DNA of 64,000 nucleotides from Mycolicibacterium moriokaense (GTDB lineage: Bacteria > Actinomycetota > Actinomycetes > Mycobacteriales > Mycobacteriaceae). The position numbers and the translations under genes were made by a program. The notes beneath the pieces were generated by a model. The model did not search any database. It saw only the letters and a program-made list of their open reading frames with translations, and had not been told where the DNA came from. The stretch covers positions 124,001 to 188,000 of the forward strand of contig NZ_QJJU01000004.1 in the NCBI RefSeq assembly GCF_003201655.1, in the 5' to 3' direction. Of the stretch, positions 38,278-48,468 are shown one piece after another. Position 1 is the stretch's first letter, and each line of letters begins with the position of its first letter.

Positions 38278-38329
38278 CGATTTCAGCGTGATCGGTCGCG
38301 CTCTGCGCTACTTGACACGCCGAAATCGC
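38277..38329. terminator. Inverted-repeat terminator between convergent CAP and era genes
   Basis: Arms GCGATTTCAGCGTG (38277-38290) and CACGCCGAAATCGC (38316-38329) match at 13 of 14 positions around a 25-base loop. They fill the gap between two convergent stops, and no T-run follows. A bidirectional terminator is the likely role. Confidence 0.65.
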
Positions 38330-38331
38330 CG

Positions 38332-39231
38332 TTAAAAGCCAAGTTTTCCAAGCTGTTTCGGGTCGCGCTGCCAGTTCTTCGCGATCTTGACGCGCAGGTC
38401 GAGGTACACCTTCGTGCCGAGCAGCTTTTCGATCTGGGTGCGCGCGGCGGTGCCCACTTCGCGCAGCCTGGCACCGCCCTTGCCGATCACGATGCCCTTC
38501 TGGCTGTCGCGTTCGACGTACAGGATGGCGCTCACGTCGATCAGATCATCACGACCTTCCCGCGGGCTGACCTCCTCGATGACGACCGCCAGCGAGTGTG
38601 GAAGTTCGTCGCGCACGCCTTCCAGTGCGGCCTCACGGATCAGCTCGGCCATCAGCACCTCCTCTGGCTCGTCGGTGAGCTCCCCGTCGGGGTAGAACGC
38701 CGGGCCCGGCGGCAGCTGCGCGGCAAGCACATCGGTCAAGACGTCGAGATTCTCGCCCGTGGTCGCCGACACCGGAACGATCTCATTATCCGGCCCGAGG
38801 AGCTCGCTGACCGCCAGCAGCTGGCCGGCGACCCGGTCTCTCGACACCTTGTCGGTCTTGGTCACGAGGCCAACCAGTGTGGTCTTCGGCGCGATGGCGC
38901 GGATCTGCTCGACAATCCACCTGTCGCCGGGACCGATCTTCTCGTCGGCAGGGATGCACAGCCCGATCACGTCGACCTCCGAATAGGTGCCCTTCACGAG
39001 GTCGTTGAGCCGCTGGCCCAGCAGCGTGCGCGGCCGGTGCAGGCCGGGAGTGTCGACAAGGATGATCTGGAAGTTCTCGCGGTGGACGATGCCGCGAATG
39101 GTGTGCCTGGTGGTCTGCGGGCGATTCGAGGTGATCGCCACCTTCGAGCCGACCAGCGCGTTGGTCAGCGTCGACTTTCCGGTGTTCGGCCTGCCGACGA
39201 AGCAGACGAAGCCGGAACGGAACTCGGTCAT
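38332..39231 (-). CDS. era: GTPase Era
   Basis: A 299-residue Era, the equivalent of Rv2364c, which assists 30S assembly and 16S rRNA 3'-end maturation. G motifs: GRPNTGKST (G1), VDTPGLHRPR (G3), VTKTDKV (G4) and a SATTGEN-type G5. The C-terminal KH RNA-binding domain runs from about residue 205 (GVRDELPHSLAVVIEEV to GKGGARLREVG). It is the last gene of a minus-strand series reading hrcA-dnaJ2-rsmE-phoH-ybeY-corC-CDA-like-era. The start overlaps the CDA-like stop by four bases. Confidence 0.96.
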   Translation of the reverse strand: MTEFRSGFVCFVGRPNTGKSTLTNALVGSKVAITSNRPQTTRHTIRGIVHRENFQIILVDTPGLHRPRTLLGQRLNDLVKGTYSEVDVIGLCIPADEKIGPGDRWIVEQIRAIAPKTTLVGLVTKTDKVSRDRVAGQLLAVSELLGPDNEIVPVSATTGENLDVLTDVLAAQLPPGPAFYPDGELTDEPEEVLMAELIREAALEGVRDELPHSLAVVIEEVSPREGRDDLIDVSAILYVERDSQKGIVIGKGGARLREVGTAARTQIEKLLGTKVYLDLRVKIAKNWQRDPKQLGKLGF

Positions 39232-39545
39232 TGCACAGCGCCCGCCCGGTCGGTGACGATGACCGTCGCGTCGGCCGACAGCTCGCGCACCGCTGCCACG
39301 CCTGCGTCGTCGACCAAGCCACCCACCAGCACGGCGGCCTCCAGACCGGTTGCGCCGCTGGACACCGCAGCGGCGACGGCTGCCTGCAGCGCGGTCAGCT
39401 GCAGGGCAGCCAACGCGACGGGCGCACCTGCGTAGGTGCGGCCGTCCAGGTCGCGCACCGCAGCTCCGCTAGGCGCCTCGGCCCTGCCCATCGCGCCGCG
39501 GGCCAGCACCACCAGTTTGGCGTCCTCGGCCTCGAGCTCGGTCAT
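39228..39545 (-). CDS. Degenerate cytidine deaminase-like small protein (Rv2365c family)
   Basis: A 105-residue protein with the general helix-strand pattern of cytidine deaminase, including the Ala-rich [22 protein letters not shown] stretch where the zinc-binding HAE/CAE motif should lie. No His/Cys-Ala-Glu and no PCxxC are seen, so catalysis is not expected. It is translationally coupled on both sides: ATG overlaps the corC stop and its stop overlaps the era start. A structural or regulatory role for Era or ribosome assembly is possible but only inferred. Confidence 0.75.
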   Translation of the reverse strand: MTELEAEDAKLVVLARGAMGRAEAPSGAAVRDLDGRTYAGAPVALAALQLTALQAAVAAAVSSGATGLEAAVLVGGLVDDAGVAAVRELSADATVIVTDRAGAVQ

Positions 39546-40831
39546 TCGCGCTCCCCTTCTACGGCTTCGGTCGGGCTGACGAGCACGGTGGGAATGCGGA
39601 CCCGGCCGCGTTGATCCGGCCCGCCTTCGGCGCGTAGTCGAAGCCCGTCCCACGTCACCTCTGCGCCAGGCAACGGGACACGGCCCAACTCGAGGGCCAG
39701 CAGGCCGCCGACGGTGTCGATGTCGAGATCCTCGTCGAACTCGATGTCGTACAGCTCGCCGAGATCCTCGATGGGCAGCCGCGCCGACACCCGGAAATGC
39801 TTGTCGCCAAGGTCTTCGACCGGCGCGACCTCGTCGGTGTCGTATTCGTCGGCGATCTCACCGACGATCTCCTCAAGCACATCCTCGATGGTGACGAGGC
39901 CCGCGATGGCGCCGTACTCGTCGACAAGCAGCACCATGTGGACGCGGTCGCGCTGCATCTCGCGCAGCAGCGCGTCGAGTGGCTTCGAATCGGGGACGAA
40001 CACTGCAGGGCGCATCACCTCGGACACCTTCGTGTCGCGACCGCCGTTGGTCGAGTAATACGTCTTCTGCACAAGATCTTTCAGGTAGACCACACCGATG
40101 ACGTCGTCGACGTTCTCCCCGATGACCGGGACCCGCGAATGCCCGCTGCGCACGGCCAGTGACGTCGCCTGTCCCGCGGTCTTATCGCTTTCGATCCACA
40201 CCATCTCGGTGCGCGGCACCATCACCTCACGCGCAGGGGTGTCACCCAACTCGAAAACCGACTGGATCATCCTGCGCTCGTCGTCGGCCACCACGCCGCG
40301 CTGCTGGGCCAGGTCGACGACTTCGCGCAGCTCGATCTCGGAGGCGAACGGGCCGTTGCGGAACCCACGACCCGGTGTCAGCGCGTTACCGATCAACACC
40401 AGCAGCCGGCTGATCGGGGTGAGCAACACCGAGATCGCCTGCAGCGGAAGCGCAGCCAGCAATGAGATGGTGTACGCGTTCTGCCTGCCAACGGTGCGCG
40501 GGCCGACACCGATGGCCACGAAGCTGACCACCACCATGATGGCGGCCGCGGTGGTCAGCCCCCATCCAACGCCAAGACGGCCGTCGAGGTAGGCGACCAA
40601 TAGCACAGTCGCGGTGACCTCGCAGATGATGCGTAGCAGCACAACAAGATTGATGTAGCGCGGGCGCTCACCCATCACCCGTGCCAGCCGCACCGCGCCG
40701 GGGCGTTCGTCACGGACCAATTCTTCGACGCGCGCCACCGACACCGTGCTTATGGCCGCGTCGATCGCCGCGAACAGCCCGCCGAGGCCGATGAGCGCGA
40801 TCGCGCCGAGCAGCGGAGCTATGCCGGTCAC
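39542..40831 (-). CDS. CorC/HlyC-family CBS-domain membrane protein (CNNM-like)
   Basis: A 429-residue protein, the equivalent of Rv2366c. The N-terminal DUF21 membrane domain (about 1-140) is followed by two CBS domains (~200-330: [39 protein letters not shown]). The C-terminal CorC_HlyC domain follows (about 340-425). The family is linked to Mg2+/Co2+ efflux or homeostasis; hemolysin naming is historical. GTG at 40831 overlaps the ybeY stop (GTGA). Confidence 0.9.
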   Translation of the reverse strand: MTGIAPLLGAIALIGLGGLFAAIDAAISTVSVARVEELVRDERPGAVRLARVMGERPRYINLVVLLRIICEVTATVLLVAYLDGRLGVGWGLTTAAAIMVVVSFVAIGVGPRTVGRQNAYTISLLAALPLQAISVLLTPISRLLVLIGNALTPGRGFRNGPFASEIELREVVDLAQQRGVVADDERRMIQSVFELGDTPAREVMVPRTEMVWIESDKTAGQATSLAVRSGHSRVPVIGENVDDVIGVVYLKDLVQKTYYSTNGGRDTKVSEVMRPAVFVPDSKPLDALLREMQRDRVHMVLLVDEYGAIAGLVTIEDVLEEIVGEIADEYDTDEVAPVEDLGDKHFRVSARLPIEDLGELYDIEFDEDLDIDTVGGLLALELGRVPLPGAEVTWDGLRLRAEGGPDQRGRVRIPTVLVSPTEAVEGERE

Positions 40832-41364
40832 GGCTCGTCGAAGAATCGGGATTTGTCCAGCAGCCGCCGGTCCTTCTCGGACTGGCGGTCCTGGTGATAC
40901 GCCTCGACCTGGTCGGCCACCCACTCCTCGAGCAGTTGGCGCTGCAGGGCGAACATCTCTTTTTCCTCATCCGGCTCGGCGTGGTCGTAGCCCAGCAGAT
41001 GCAGCACGCCGTGCACGGTCAGCAGGGCGAGCTCCTGGCCAAGGGTGTGGCCGGCGGCGGTGGCCTGTTTGGCCGCGAATTCCGGGCACAACACGATGTC
41101 GCCAAGCATCGACGGGCCTGGCTCGGGCGCGTCGGGCCTGCCGCCGGGTTCGAGCTCGTCCATCGGGAAGCTCATCACGTCAGTCGGGCCGGGAAGGTCC
41201 ATCCATCGCATGTGCAGGTCGGCCATCGCCGCGGTGTCGAGCAGCACCATCGAAAGCTCCGCGGCGGGATTCACCTTCATCTTTCCGAGGACGAACCGCG
41301 CGACGCTGACCAGTTCCTCTTCGGAAACGTCGATGCCCGACTCGTTGGACACCTCAATGCTCAC
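40828..41364 (-). CDS. ybeY: Endoribonuclease YbeY
   Basis: A 178-residue rRNA-maturation RNase, the equivalent of Rv2367c. The metal-binding signature [17 protein letters not shown] (HxxxHxxxxDH) is intact. YbeY helps process the 16S rRNA 3' end and acts with Era and PhoH-type proteins. It is located four bases from phoH and overlaps the next gene by four. The GTG start matches mycobacterial relatives. Confidence 0.95.
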   Translation of the reverse strand: MSIEVSNESGIDVSEEELVSVARFVLGKMKVNPAAELSMVLLDTAAMADLHMRWMDLPGPTDVMSFPMDELEPGGRPDAPEPGPSMLGDIVLCPEFAAKQATAAGHTLGQELALLTVHGVLHLLGYDHAEPDEEKEMFALQRQLLEEWVADQVEAYHQDRQSEKDRRLLDKSRFFDEP

Positions 41365-41368
41365 GCAG

Positions 41369-42403
41369 TCACCTTCGCGGCCGGGTGCCCGAGGCGCGCC
41401 GCTGCGCCCGGTTCATTTCCGAGGGCTCCTCGGATTTGGCGTAGGCGTCAACGATCTCGGCGACCAGACGGTGGCGCACGACGTCGGCGCTGGTGAGCTC
41501 GGCGAAGTGAATGTCGTCGATGCCGTCCAGGATCCTCATTGCCGCGCGCAGGCCGGAGTTGGCGCCGCCGGGCAGATCCACCTGCGTGATGTCGCCGGTG
41601 ACAACTACTTTCGAGTTGAACCCAAGCCGGGTGAGAAACATCTTCATTTGTTCGCCGGTGGTATTCTGCGCCTCGTCGAGAATGATGAACGCATCATTAA
41701 GCGTTCTTCCCCGCATGTACCCGAGGGGCGCGACCTCAATTACACCGGCGCTCATCAACTTTGGGATCAGCTCGGGATCCATCATGTCGTGCAGCGCGTC
41801 ATACAGCGGCCGCAGATACGGGTCGATCTTTTCGCTGAGCGTGCCGGGCAGGAAGCCGAGCCGCTCACCGGCTTCTACCGCAGGACGGGTCAGGATGATC
41901 CTGTTGACCTGCTTTTTCTGTAATGCGTTGACCGCCTTGGCCATTGCCAAGTACGTCTTGCCGGTACCAGCGGGCCCGATGCCGAAAACGATGGTGTGGG
42001 CGTCGATCGCGTCGACATAGCGCTTCTGGTTCAGCGTCTTCGGTCGAATCGTCTTGCCGCGCCGCGACAAGATGTCGAGCGTCAACACCTCGGCAGGCGA
42101 CTCATCGTCGGTGCCGGTGAGCATCGCGACGCTGTGCCGTACCGCCTGGGGCGTCAGCGGTTGGCCGCTAGCGACGATGGCAATCAGTTCGGAAACGACT
42201 CGCTCGGCCAACGCGACGTCGGCAGGCTCGCCGGTCAGGGTGAGCGCGTTGCCGCGGACGTGAATATCGGCCGCAAGAATGCGCTCGAGTGCCCGCAGAT
42301 TTTCGTCGGCGGAACCCAGCAGGCCCACGACGAGGTCGGGCGGAACATCAATGCTGCTGCGAACCGTTTCGTCCGAGTCAGCGTTCGTCTCGCTGGGCGT
42401 CAC
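41369..42403 (-). CDS. phoH: PhoH-like ATPase (YbeZ)
   Basis: A 344-residue PhoH family protein, the equivalent of Rv2368c. An N-terminal KH-like region (about 1-110) is followed by the P-loop helicase-type domain. That domain shows Walker [15 protein letters not shown] near residue 145, Walker [12 protein letters not shown] near 245, and [13 protein letters not shown]. PhoH acts with YbeY in rRNA processing. The protein starts at GTG; the operon continues into ybeY with a four-base gap. Confidence 0.95.
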   Translation of the reverse strand: MTPSETNADSDETVRSSIDVPPDLVVGLLGSADENLRALERILAADIHVRGNALTLTGEPADVALAERVVSELIAIVASGQPLTPQAVRHSVAMLTGTDDESPAEVLTLDILSRRGKTIRPKTLNQKRYVDAIDAHTIVFGIGPAGTGKTYLAMAKAVNALQKKQVNRIILTRPAVEAGERLGFLPGTLSEKIDPYLRPLYDALHDMMDPELIPKLMSAGVIEVAPLGYMRGRTLNDAFIILDEAQNTTGEQMKMFLTRLGFNSKVVVTGDITQVDLPGGANSGLRAAMRILDGIDDIHFAELTSADVVRHRLVAEIVDAYAKSEEPSEMNRAQRRASGTRPRR

Positions 42404-42463
42404 GTGGAGCTTTCTGCCTGCTTTCTGGGGTCTGGCCTGGTGGTTTGCGAAGCGACACCCATT

Positions 42464-42476
42464 TTACCGCCGGTAA
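42464..42476. promoter_or_regulatory. Perfect 13-bp palindrome upstream of phoH
   Basis: TTACCG-C-CGGTAA is a perfect dyad in the 120-bp gap between phoH and rsmE, 61 bp upstream of the phoH start. It may be an operator for the ybeZ-era part of the block, but no dedicated regulator gene lies beside it. Confidence 0.4.
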
Positions 42477-42523
42477 GCGACGCATCCCAATGCTTAACCG
42501 ACTCCGACCTCGACAGACACCTG

Positions 42524-43291
42524 TTAATGCCACCGCGGCGTGATGGCGCCGAGCGCCCCCAACGCGACCGCCGCGGCCGTCGAGGTTCGTAGCACCGTCG
42601 GCCCCAGCAGCACCGGCGTCGCCCCCGCATCCGATAGCGCCGCGATCTCGTCGTCGGCGATGCCGCCCTCCGGACCGACAACAAGCAACAGCGAATCCGC
42701 TTGCGCCACTGGCAGTTCCGTCAGCTTGACGGTTGCCGACTCATGCAACACCAGCACCGTCGCACCGTCGTCACGCACCCGCTGCACCAACTCGGCCGTC
42801 GACACCAGCCCGGTGACGGGTGGAATATACGGGCGCCGCGACTGGCGGGCGGCCGCCCGGGCCACCGCGCCCCACCGCCGCAAACCCTTGTCGACCTTCG
42901 CCTTTCCGTCCCACCGGGCCACACAGCGCGATGCCTGCCATGCGACGAACGCGTCGGCGCCCACCTCGGTGGCCAACTCGATGGCCAGTTCGGAGCGATC
43001 GGACTTGGGCAGCGCCTGCACGACGGTCACCGTGGGCACTGGCGCAGGCACGCTCCTGCGGTCCAACACTCGTGCCGCCAACCGGCCCTTCGCGACATCC
43101 TCGACGAGACAGTGCGACACGGTGCCGTCGCCGTCGCCAAGGTCGAGTTCTTCGCCCGCTCGGATGCGGCGAACGCTGGCCGCGTGGAAGCCCTCATCGC
43201 CGTCGACGACAGCCAGCTCACCGACCGCGGGCAGCGCGGAGACGTAGAACAACGCGCGGCGAGCCGCGCCATGAGAATTAGTGAAGGTCAC
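42524..43291 (-). CDS. rsmE: 16S rRNA m3U1498 methyltransferase RsmE
   Basis: A 255-residue SPOUT-type methyltransferase, the equivalent of Rv2372c. The PUA-like N-terminal domain is about residues 1-75. The trefoil-knot catalytic domain follows; [16 protein letters not shown] is the SAM-binding knot loop, and the last strand carries [17 protein letters not shown]. It methylates N3 of U1498 in the 30S decoding centre. GTG at 43291 lies six bases after the dnaJ2 stop. Confidence 0.94.
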   Translation of the reverse strand: MTFTNSHGAARRALFYVSALPAVGELAVVDGDEGFHAASVRRIRAGEELDLGDGDGTVSHCLVEDVAKGRLAARVLDRRSVPAPVPTVTVVQALPKSDRSELAIELATEVGADAFVAWQASRCVARWDGKAKVDKGLRRWGAVARAAARQSRRPYIPPVTGLVSTAELVQRVRDDGATVLVLHESATVKLTELPVAQADSLLLVVGPEGGIADDEIAALSDAGATPVLLGPTVLRTSTAAAVALGALGAITPRWH

Positions 43292-43297
43292 CGAAAA

Positions 43298-44440
43298 TCA
43301 TCGGCCGGTGAAGGTTTCGCGCAACCGGCTGAAGAATCCGCTACCCGTCGACGAATTCTGGGTTGACCGAACCTCGGCCACGTCGCGGATGCGCTTTTCC
43401 TTCAGTTTGTGCAGCAGCTCGATGTCCTCGTGGTCGAGCCGCGACGGCACCACAACGTCGATGTGGGCGTGGAGGTCGCCGCGAACGCCCGAGCGCAGAT
43501 GTGGCATGCCGTGCCCACGCAGTGTTGTCACCGAACCGGGCTGGGTGCCCGCCGGGATGGTCAGCTCTGTCGGACCGTCAATGATCGCGTCGACGGTGAC
43601 CGTGGTGCCAAGCGCGGCGTCGACCATCGGCACCGAGACGGTGAAGTGCAGGTTGTCGGAGTCGCGGACGAAAACGTCGTGCGGCTTCTCGTGGACCTCG
43701 ACATAGAGATCGCCTGCAGGCCCGCCGCCGGGGCCAACCTCGCCCTGGGCGGAGAGCCGCACGCGCATCCCGTCGCCGACGCCGGCCGGAATCTTCACGC
43801 TGATGTCGCGCCGCGCGCGGATTCGGCCGTCGCCGCCACAGCGGTGGCACGGGTCGGGGATGACCTCGCCGACCCCGCCGCAGACCGGGCATGGCCGCGA
43901 CGTCATCACCTGGCCGAGAAGCGAGCGCTGGACGGTCTGGATCTCGCCGCGCCCGCCGCAGGTGTCGCAGGCGACCGGCGTCGAGTTGCCATTGGTGCCC
44001 TTGCCCTGGCAGAGGTCACACAGCACCGCGGTGTCAACTGTCACCTGCTTGGTGACGCCGGTGGCGCATTCAGCCAGGTCAAGCCGCATCCGCAGCAGCG
44101 AATCCTGGCCGGGCCGGACCCGGCCGATCGGGCCGCGCGAGGTCGTCCCGCCGCCGAAGAAGGCCTCGAACACATCGCCAAGCCCGCCGAAACCGCCGAA
44201 CCCGTTGCCTGCTGCGCCCGCACTCTCGAGCGGGTCGCCGCCGAGGTCGACGATGCGCCGCTTCTCCGGATCGCTGAGCACCTCGTAGGCGACGCTGATC
44301 TCCTTGAACCGCGCCTGTGCCGCTTCGTCGGGGTTGACGTCGGGATGCAGTTCGCGGGCGAGCTTCCGATAGGCGCGTTTGATCTCCGAATCACTCGCGC
44401 CCCGGCTCACGCCGAGCATCCCGTAGTAGTCGCGTGCCAC
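43298..44440 (-). CDS. dnaJ2: Molecular chaperone DnaJ2
   Basis: A 380-residue type I J-protein, the equivalent of Rv2373c. The J domain (1-70) has the HPD motif in [14 protein letters not shown] Gly/Phe-rich linker follows ([21 protein letters not shown]). The zinc-finger region (about 145-210) has four CxxCxGxG repeats ([32 protein letters not shown]), and then the substrate-binding domains. It stimulates DnaK. GTG at 44440 gives the VARDYYGML start typical of the family. Confidence 0.95.
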   Translation of the reverse strand: MARDYYGMLGVSRGASDSEIKRAYRKLARELHPDVNPDEAAQARFKEISVAYEVLSDPEKRRIVDLGGDPLESAGAAGNGFGGFGGLGDVFEAFFGGGTTSRGPIGRVRPGQDSLLRMRLDLAECATGVTKQVTVDTAVLCDLCQGKGTNGNSTPVACDTCGGRGEIQTVQRSLLGQVMTSRPCPVCGGVGEVIPDPCHRCGGDGRIRARRDISVKIPAGVGDGMRVRLSAQGEVGPGGGPAGDLYVEVHEKPHDVFVRDSDNLHFTVSVPMVDAALGTTVTVDAIIDGPTELTIPAGTQPGSVTTLRGHGMPHLRSGVRGDLHAHIDVVVPSRLDHEDIELLHKLKEKRIRDVAEVRSTQNSSTGSGFFSRLRETFTGR

Positions 44441-44460
44441 GCCCAACCTCTCAACCAGCT

Positions 44461-45492
44461 CTATCGGCTGCCCAAAACTTCACCGATATACAGAGCAACC
44501 GCTGCGACATTAGCGATAGTTCCCGGATAGTCCATCCTGGTGGGTCCCAATACGCCCATGCCGCCGTACACCTTGCCCGAACTTCCGTAGACGGTGCTCA
44601 CCACCGATGTGCCCGCCATTTGCTCGGCCTCGGTCTCGTGCCCGATGCGCACGGTGACCTTCCCGGCCGTCTGCTGCACTGCCAGCAGCCGCAGCACCAC
44701 GACCTGCTCCTCGAGCGCTTCCAGCACCGAGCGCAGCGAACCGCCGAAGTCGGCGGTGTTGCGGGTCAGGTTCGCGGTTCCGCCCAGCAGGAGCCGTTCC
44801 TCGCTGTGCTCGACCAGCGACTCCACCAGAACCGTCGCCGACCGGCCGATGGCATCACCAACGCCGCCGCTGCCATCGAGATGGGCGGCCAGATCTGACA
44901 CCGCGACCGACGCGGCGGCCAACGGTTTGCCCTCCAGCGCCTGGCCAAGCCGTTCACGCAGCTGGGACACCTGGTGCTCGTCGATGGCGTCGCCGAGCTC
45001 GACCGTGCGCTGGTCGACCCGCCCCGAGTCGGTGATCACCACCAGCAGCAGCTTGGCCGGCGTCAGGGCCACCACCTCGAGGTGACGCACGCTCGACGTC
45101 GACAGCGTCGGGTACTGGACCACCGCGACCTGTCGGGTGAGCTGGGCCAGCAAGCGCACCGCCCGGCGCAGCACGTCGTCGAGGTCGACGCCGGACTCGA
45201 GGAACGACAGGATCGCGCGTCGCTCCGACGACGACAGCGGCTTGATGTCATCCAGCCGGTCGACGAATTCGCGATAGCCCTTCTCTGTGGGCACCCGACC
45301 CGAGCTGGTGTGCGGTTGGGTGATGTACCCCTCGGCTTCCAGGACCGCCATGTCGTTGCGCACTGTCGCGCTGGAGACGCCAAGATTGTGGCGCTCAACG
45401 AGGGTCTTGGAACCGATCGGTTCCTTGGTGGACACGAAGTCGGCGACGATGGCGCGCAACACCTCAAAGCGACGGTCATCGGCACTACCCAC
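44461..45492 (-). CDS. hrcA: Heat-inducible transcription repressor HrcA
   Basis: A 343-residue HrcA, the equivalent of Rv2374c, which represses groE genes by binding CIRCE (TTAGCACTC-N9-GAGTGCTAA). The winged helix is at residues ~5-75 ([23 protein letters not shown] is its wing end). A GAF-like domain follows to the end ([12 protein letters not shown]). GTG at 45492 gives the exact family length; the open frame continuing upstream is not coding. No CIRCE copy was found in the 162 bp upstream, so autoregulation through CIRCE is not supported here. Confidence 0.93.
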   Translation of the reverse strand: MGSADDRRFEVLRAIVADFVSTKEPIGSKTLVERHNLGVSSATVRNDMAVLEAEGYITQPHTSSGRVPTEKGYREFVDRLDDIKPLSSSERRAILSFLESGVDLDDVLRRAVRLLAQLTRQVAVVQYPTLSTSSVRHLEVVALTPAKLLLVVITDSGRVDQRTVELGDAIDEHQVSQLRERLGQALEGKPLAAASVAVSDLAAHLDGSGGVGDAIGRSATVLVESLVEHSEERLLLGGTANLTRNTADFGGSLRSVLEALEEQVVVLRLLAVQQTAGKVTVRIGHETEAEQMAGTSVVSTVYGSSGKVYGGMGVLGPTRMDYPGTIANVAAVALYIGEVLGSR

Positions 45493-45654
45493 GTGTTCAC
45501 CTCCCCCTCGCACTGACGTTGGCTCCCATTTTACGGTCATCAACAGCGGCGATACCGCGCGAGAGGCTGTTCGCGTGGCGAAACGGCTGGGTGCCAGTAG
45601 CCTTTGGGGCGTGGCGCCGGGGCCTGGAGGAACGAACCGAGAGGTAGCTGGGCG

Positions 45655-45969
45655 ATGATCTTCAAAGGGGTCCTCGACGGCCGACCGTACCCGGACCATG
45701 GCCTCTCTCATCGGCAGTGGGCGCAGATCCCGCCCCGCCAGATCCGCCTTGACGAGTTGGTGACCACGACGACGGTGCTCGCCCTGGATCGGTTGCTGTC
45801 GGAGGATTCGACGTTCTACGGCGACCTGTTCCCGCACGCGGTGAAGTGGAAAGGCATCGTCTACCTCGAGGACGGCTTGCACCGCGCGGTGCGGGCGGCG
45901 CTGCGCAACCGCACGGTGCTGCACGCGCGGGTGTTCGACATGGACATGCCGGTCGCGCAGCACGCCTAA
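45655..45969 (+). CDS. Conserved small protein (Rv2375 family)
   Basis: A 104-residue protein beginning [17 protein letters not shown], with a central [22 protein letters not shown] and a C-terminal [24 protein letters not shown] segment. The last stretch resembles ParB/Srx-type nuclease folds in outline only. It is conserved in mycobacteria next to hrcA. No partner gene lies beside it. Function unknown. Confidence 0.75.
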   Translation: MIFKGVLDGRPYPDHGLSHRQWAQIPPRQIRLDELVTTTTVLALDRLLSEDSTFYGDLFPHAVKWKGIVYLEDGLHRAVRAALRNRTVLHARVFDMDMPVAQHA

Positions 45970-46088
45970 TCGTTGCGCGCCAACATATCTCGCCGCTCCG
46001 CCCGGCGTCAGGCCCAGCCCGATGTCGGAAACCTCGCCGAGCATCGACGCAGTGGTTTCGACATACGAGGCTGGCGTTCCGCGTCGGA

Positions 46089-46109
46089 ATGCTTCAAAAT
46101 ATGAAGCAT
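46089..46109 (+). promoter_or_regulatory. Perfect 8-bp-arm palindrome overlapping the HxlR start codon
   Basis: ATGCTTCA-aaata-TGAAGCAT is a perfect dyad whose right half contains the start codon ATG at 46108. A repressor bound here would hinder both transcription and translation starts. Autoregulation by the HxlR protein is the natural inference. Confidence 0.55.
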
Positions 46110-46434
46110 GACAACGCCGCGAGTCGGTTCACAGGTACGGGGATCGACCTCGGGGCGGCCGATCATGGTCGCCCTCGACGTATTGGGTCGCCGCGGCGCG
46201 CTGCGGGTGCTCTGGGAACTGCGCGGCGCTGAGTTGACGTTCCGCGCGCTTCAGGCGGCATCCGATATGAACCCTGCCTCGCTCAACAAGCGCATCAAGG
46301 AGCTTCGAGAGCTGGATATCATCGACCACTCCGGGGACGGCTATCACCTGACCAAGCACGGGCGTTCACTGATGGCCGCGTTCGAACCACTGCAAGCCTG
46401 GGCGGAGACCTGGGCCCGGCAGGTGGACATCTAA
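46108..46434 (+). CDS. HxlR-family transcriptional regulator
   Basis: A 108-residue single-domain winged helix of HxlR type ([47 protein letters not shown], then the wing [11 protein letters not shown]). The N-terminal cysteine that some members use for redox sensing is missing. The start codon is inside a perfect palindrome. It converges with a SnoaL-like gene by four bases. The LLM oxidoreductase further on, or the SnoaL-like gene, may be its target; neither is proven. Confidence 0.85.
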   Translation: MTTPRVGSQVRGSTSGRPIMVALDVLGRRGALRVLWELRGAELTFRALQAASDMNPASLNKRIKELRELDIIDHSGDGYHLTKHGRSLMAAFEPLQAWAETWARQVDI

Positions 46435-46808
46435 CCGGGCGGCTGCGAACCTGCGTCCTCCGGATCGACCTCTACGGCATACGAAGTGATTGCCGCGATC
46501 TCGTCACCGGCGAACTCGTAGATGTCGCAACTGGCGACCGCGGTCATTCCGTCGGGGCGGGTGTAGCGCGCGAACGTGTCGACGGCGACGGTGTCCGAGC
46601 CTGCGGCGACCACGCATCGGTCGTAGGTGGTCGCGGTGCCTTCGAGGCTTTCCAGGGTGTCGCGGCACGTCTGCCGGACCGCGTCGGCGCCTTCGAGCAC
46701 CATGTATCCGACGATCGTCCAGCGCACATTCTTGGCGAGGTGGCCGAGTGCCTCATCGAACCGATGCTCGGAGAACGCACGGCCGACTGCGCCGGGATCG
46801 AATGCCAT
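46431..46808 (-). CDS. SnoaL-like nuclear transport factor 2-fold protein
   Basis: A 125-residue protein of the NTF2-like/SnoaL pattern. The N-terminal helix AVGRAFSEHRFDEALGHLAKNVRWTIVG is followed by GADAVRQTCRD, then strands, ending DEIAAITSYAVEVDPEDA. It has no clear catalytic dyad. It is convergent with HxlR and divergent from the LLM gene (47 bp between starts). Small-molecule isomerase or binding function is possible. Confidence 0.8.
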   Translation of the reverse strand: MAFDPGAVGRAFSEHRFDEALGHLAKNVRWTIVGYMVLEGADAVRQTCRDTLESLEGTATTYDRCVVAAGSDTVAVDTFARYTRPDGMTAVASCDIYEFAGDEIAAITSYAVEVDPEDAGSQPPG

Positions 46809-46855
46809 GAGCCGACGGTAGCGTGGGGCTGTCGGTGAGCGTAAAGGATGGCCAC

Positions 46856-47716
46856 ATGGATCTGTCGGGCGTTGGCGTGTGGAGCCACCACTTGCGCTAT
46901 GGCGACCCCGCGCAGTCTGCTGAGGCGGCTGCTGAGTTGGACGAGCTCGGGTTCACCGCGCTGTGGATTCCCGACGTCGGTGGTCCGGTGCTCGACTCTG
47001 TCGACCACTTGCTGGAGTCGACCAAGAACACGGTCATCGCAACCGGCATCCTGAATCTTTGGATGCACGAGCCATCCGACATAGCCGCGGGATACGCATC
47101 TCTGACCAAGACACACGGTGAGCGATTCCTGCTTGGTATCGGTTGCAGCCACGCGCCGCTCGTCGACGCCAAGGAGCCCGGCCGCTTCCGTAAGCCCCTG
47201 GCCGCCACGCGGTCATTCCTCGACGCATTGGACGCCGCCGACCAGCCGGTGCCCGTCGAGAACCGGGTGCTCGCCGCGCTCGGTCCGAAGATGCTGGAGC
47301 TGTCGGCAACGCGTACCCGCGGCGCGCATCCGTACCTCGGCACACCCGACCACACCCGGCAGGCCAGAGAGGTGCTTGGCGACCGTCCGCTGCTGCTGCC
47401 CGAGCAGACCGCCGTGCTGACCGAGGACCGTGACGAGGCGCGCGCCATCGGAACCGATTGGCTGCGTACCTATCTCACGTTGCCGAACTATGCCAACAAC
47501 TTGCTGCGGTCCGGCTTCACCGAAGACGACCTGTCGTCCGTCAGCGACCGGGTGTTCGACGCGATCATCGCGTGGGGCGACGAGGAGACCGTCCTGCGCA
47601 GGATCAAAGAGCATCGCGCGGCCGGAGCGAATCACGTCTGCGTGCAAGTCCTCACCGCCGACCCACAGGAGTTCCCGCGCGAAGAGTGGCGCCGGCTGGC
47701 CGCCGCGTTGACCTAG
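46856..47716 (+). CDS. LLM-class F420-dependent oxidoreductase
   Basis: A 286-residue luciferase-like TIM-barrel protein with the features of the mycobacterial F420-dependent group: GVGVWSHHLRYG at the start, the central GERFLLGIGCSHAP cofactor loop, and AALGPKMLELSATRTRGAHPYL. It is expected to use F420H2 to reduce an organic substrate, which is unknown. ATG at 46856 has an AAAGGA ribosome site eight bases upstream. It is divergent from the SnoaL-like gene. Confidence 0.87.
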   Translation: MDLSGVGVWSHHLRYGDPAQSAEAAAELDELGFTALWIPDVGGPVLDSVDHLLESTKNTVIATGILNLWMHEPSDIAAGYASLTKTHGERFLLGIGCSHAPLVDAKEPGRFRKPLAATRSFLDALDAADQPVPVENRVLAALGPKMLELSATRTRGAHPYLGTPDHTRQAREVLGDRPLLLPEQTAVLTEDRDEARAIGTDWLRTYLTLPNYANNLLRSGFTEDDLSSVSDRVFDAIIAWGDEETVLRRIKEHRAAGANHVCVQVLTADPQEFPREEWRRLAAALT

Positions 47717-47760
47717 GCGAGGATTGCCGAGAACGCCACCACCGCACCGGAAGTGGGGAC

Positions 47761-48468
47761 CTACCGCAGCGTCTTGATCGCCAGCGGCTCGTTGCTCCCG
47801 GTCACTCGGATGTCGACCGTGCGAATCTGCGACGTCGGGATGCTCGTCGCCGCCGACAGGCCCGTCGCCTCATCCCCTGCGGGCTTCCATGAGCCCACCG
47901 CACTCTGAACACCGTCGTGCGTGGTCACCACGATGTCGTAGCTGGCGACGTCCCTCGACCAGTCCTTGGTGTACTGGCACGCCCAGTTCAGCTCGGTGCC
48001 CCACTTCTTCTCGGTGACGGCGAGCTCGGCGGTCAGGCCGCCGCGCGGGGTCGGCTGCATGGCTTGCATTGCGACTGTCTGCACGGGTGCCTGCGACCGC
48101 GGGAAGAGGTTGGCACCGACCAATCCGCCGGTGATCGCCAACGCCGCGGCCGCGGCAACAGCTGTCGCGAGCCAGGTGCGTCGAGATCGCTTCTGCCGCT
48201 TGGCCGCCGCTTGGGCCAGCGATGCAACGTTGTCTGGCCGATCCTGCGACGGCGGCGCGCCCGCAAGGTCGGTCAGCGCGACCGCTTCGTCACGGCTCAG
48301 CGCGTTCAGGATGCCCGGCATCCCCGCAAGGTCGGTGAGCTCCGCGGCGCGTGCCGGGTTGTCCGCGAGATAGTTTTCGTAGGTCCGCCGGTCCTCCAGG
48401 CTCAGTGCCCCGAGAACGTAGGCGGCGTCCCACTCGGAAAGGTCGTCGTCGGGCTTGAAGTTGGTCAC
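47761..48468 (-). CDS. Membrane anti-sigma factor (RskA-type)
   Basis: A 235-residue single-span anti-sigma factor. The N-terminal cytoplasmic sigma-binding region is about 1-95 (WDAAYVLGALSLEDRRTYENYL), followed by one membrane helix near 100-122 and a C-terminal RskA-like outer domain (GGLTAELAVTEKKWGTELNWACQY). The HxxxCxxC zinc motif of RslA-type factors is absent. It would hold the adjacent ECF sigma factor inactive until regulated proteolysis. GTG at 48468 overlaps the sigma stop (GTGA). Confidence 0.88.
   Translation of the reverse strand: MTNFKPDDDLSEWDAAYVLGALSLEDRRTYENYLADNPARAAELTDLAGMPGILNALSRDEAVALTDLAGAPPSQDRPDNVASLAQAAAKRQKRSRRTWLATAVAAAAALAITGGLVGANLFPRSQAPVQTVAMQAMQPTPRGGLTAELAVTEKKWGTELNWACQYTKDWSRDVASYDIVVTTHDGVQSAVGSWKPAGDEATGLSAATSIPTSQIRTVDIRVTGSNEPLAIKTLR

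Noticed and set aside
39228..39545. Active cytidine deaminase
   Set aside because: The His/Cys-Ala-Glu and PCxxC motifs needed for zinc binding and catalysis are absent.
45493..45654. CIRCE element upstream of hrcA
   Set aside because: No TTAGCACTC-N9-GAGTGCTAA or close variant is present in this gap.
44441..46044. Long upstream extension of the hrcA frame
   Set aside because: HrcA homology begins at the GTG at 45492, giving the normal 343 residues; the rest is antisense to the Rv2375-like gene.
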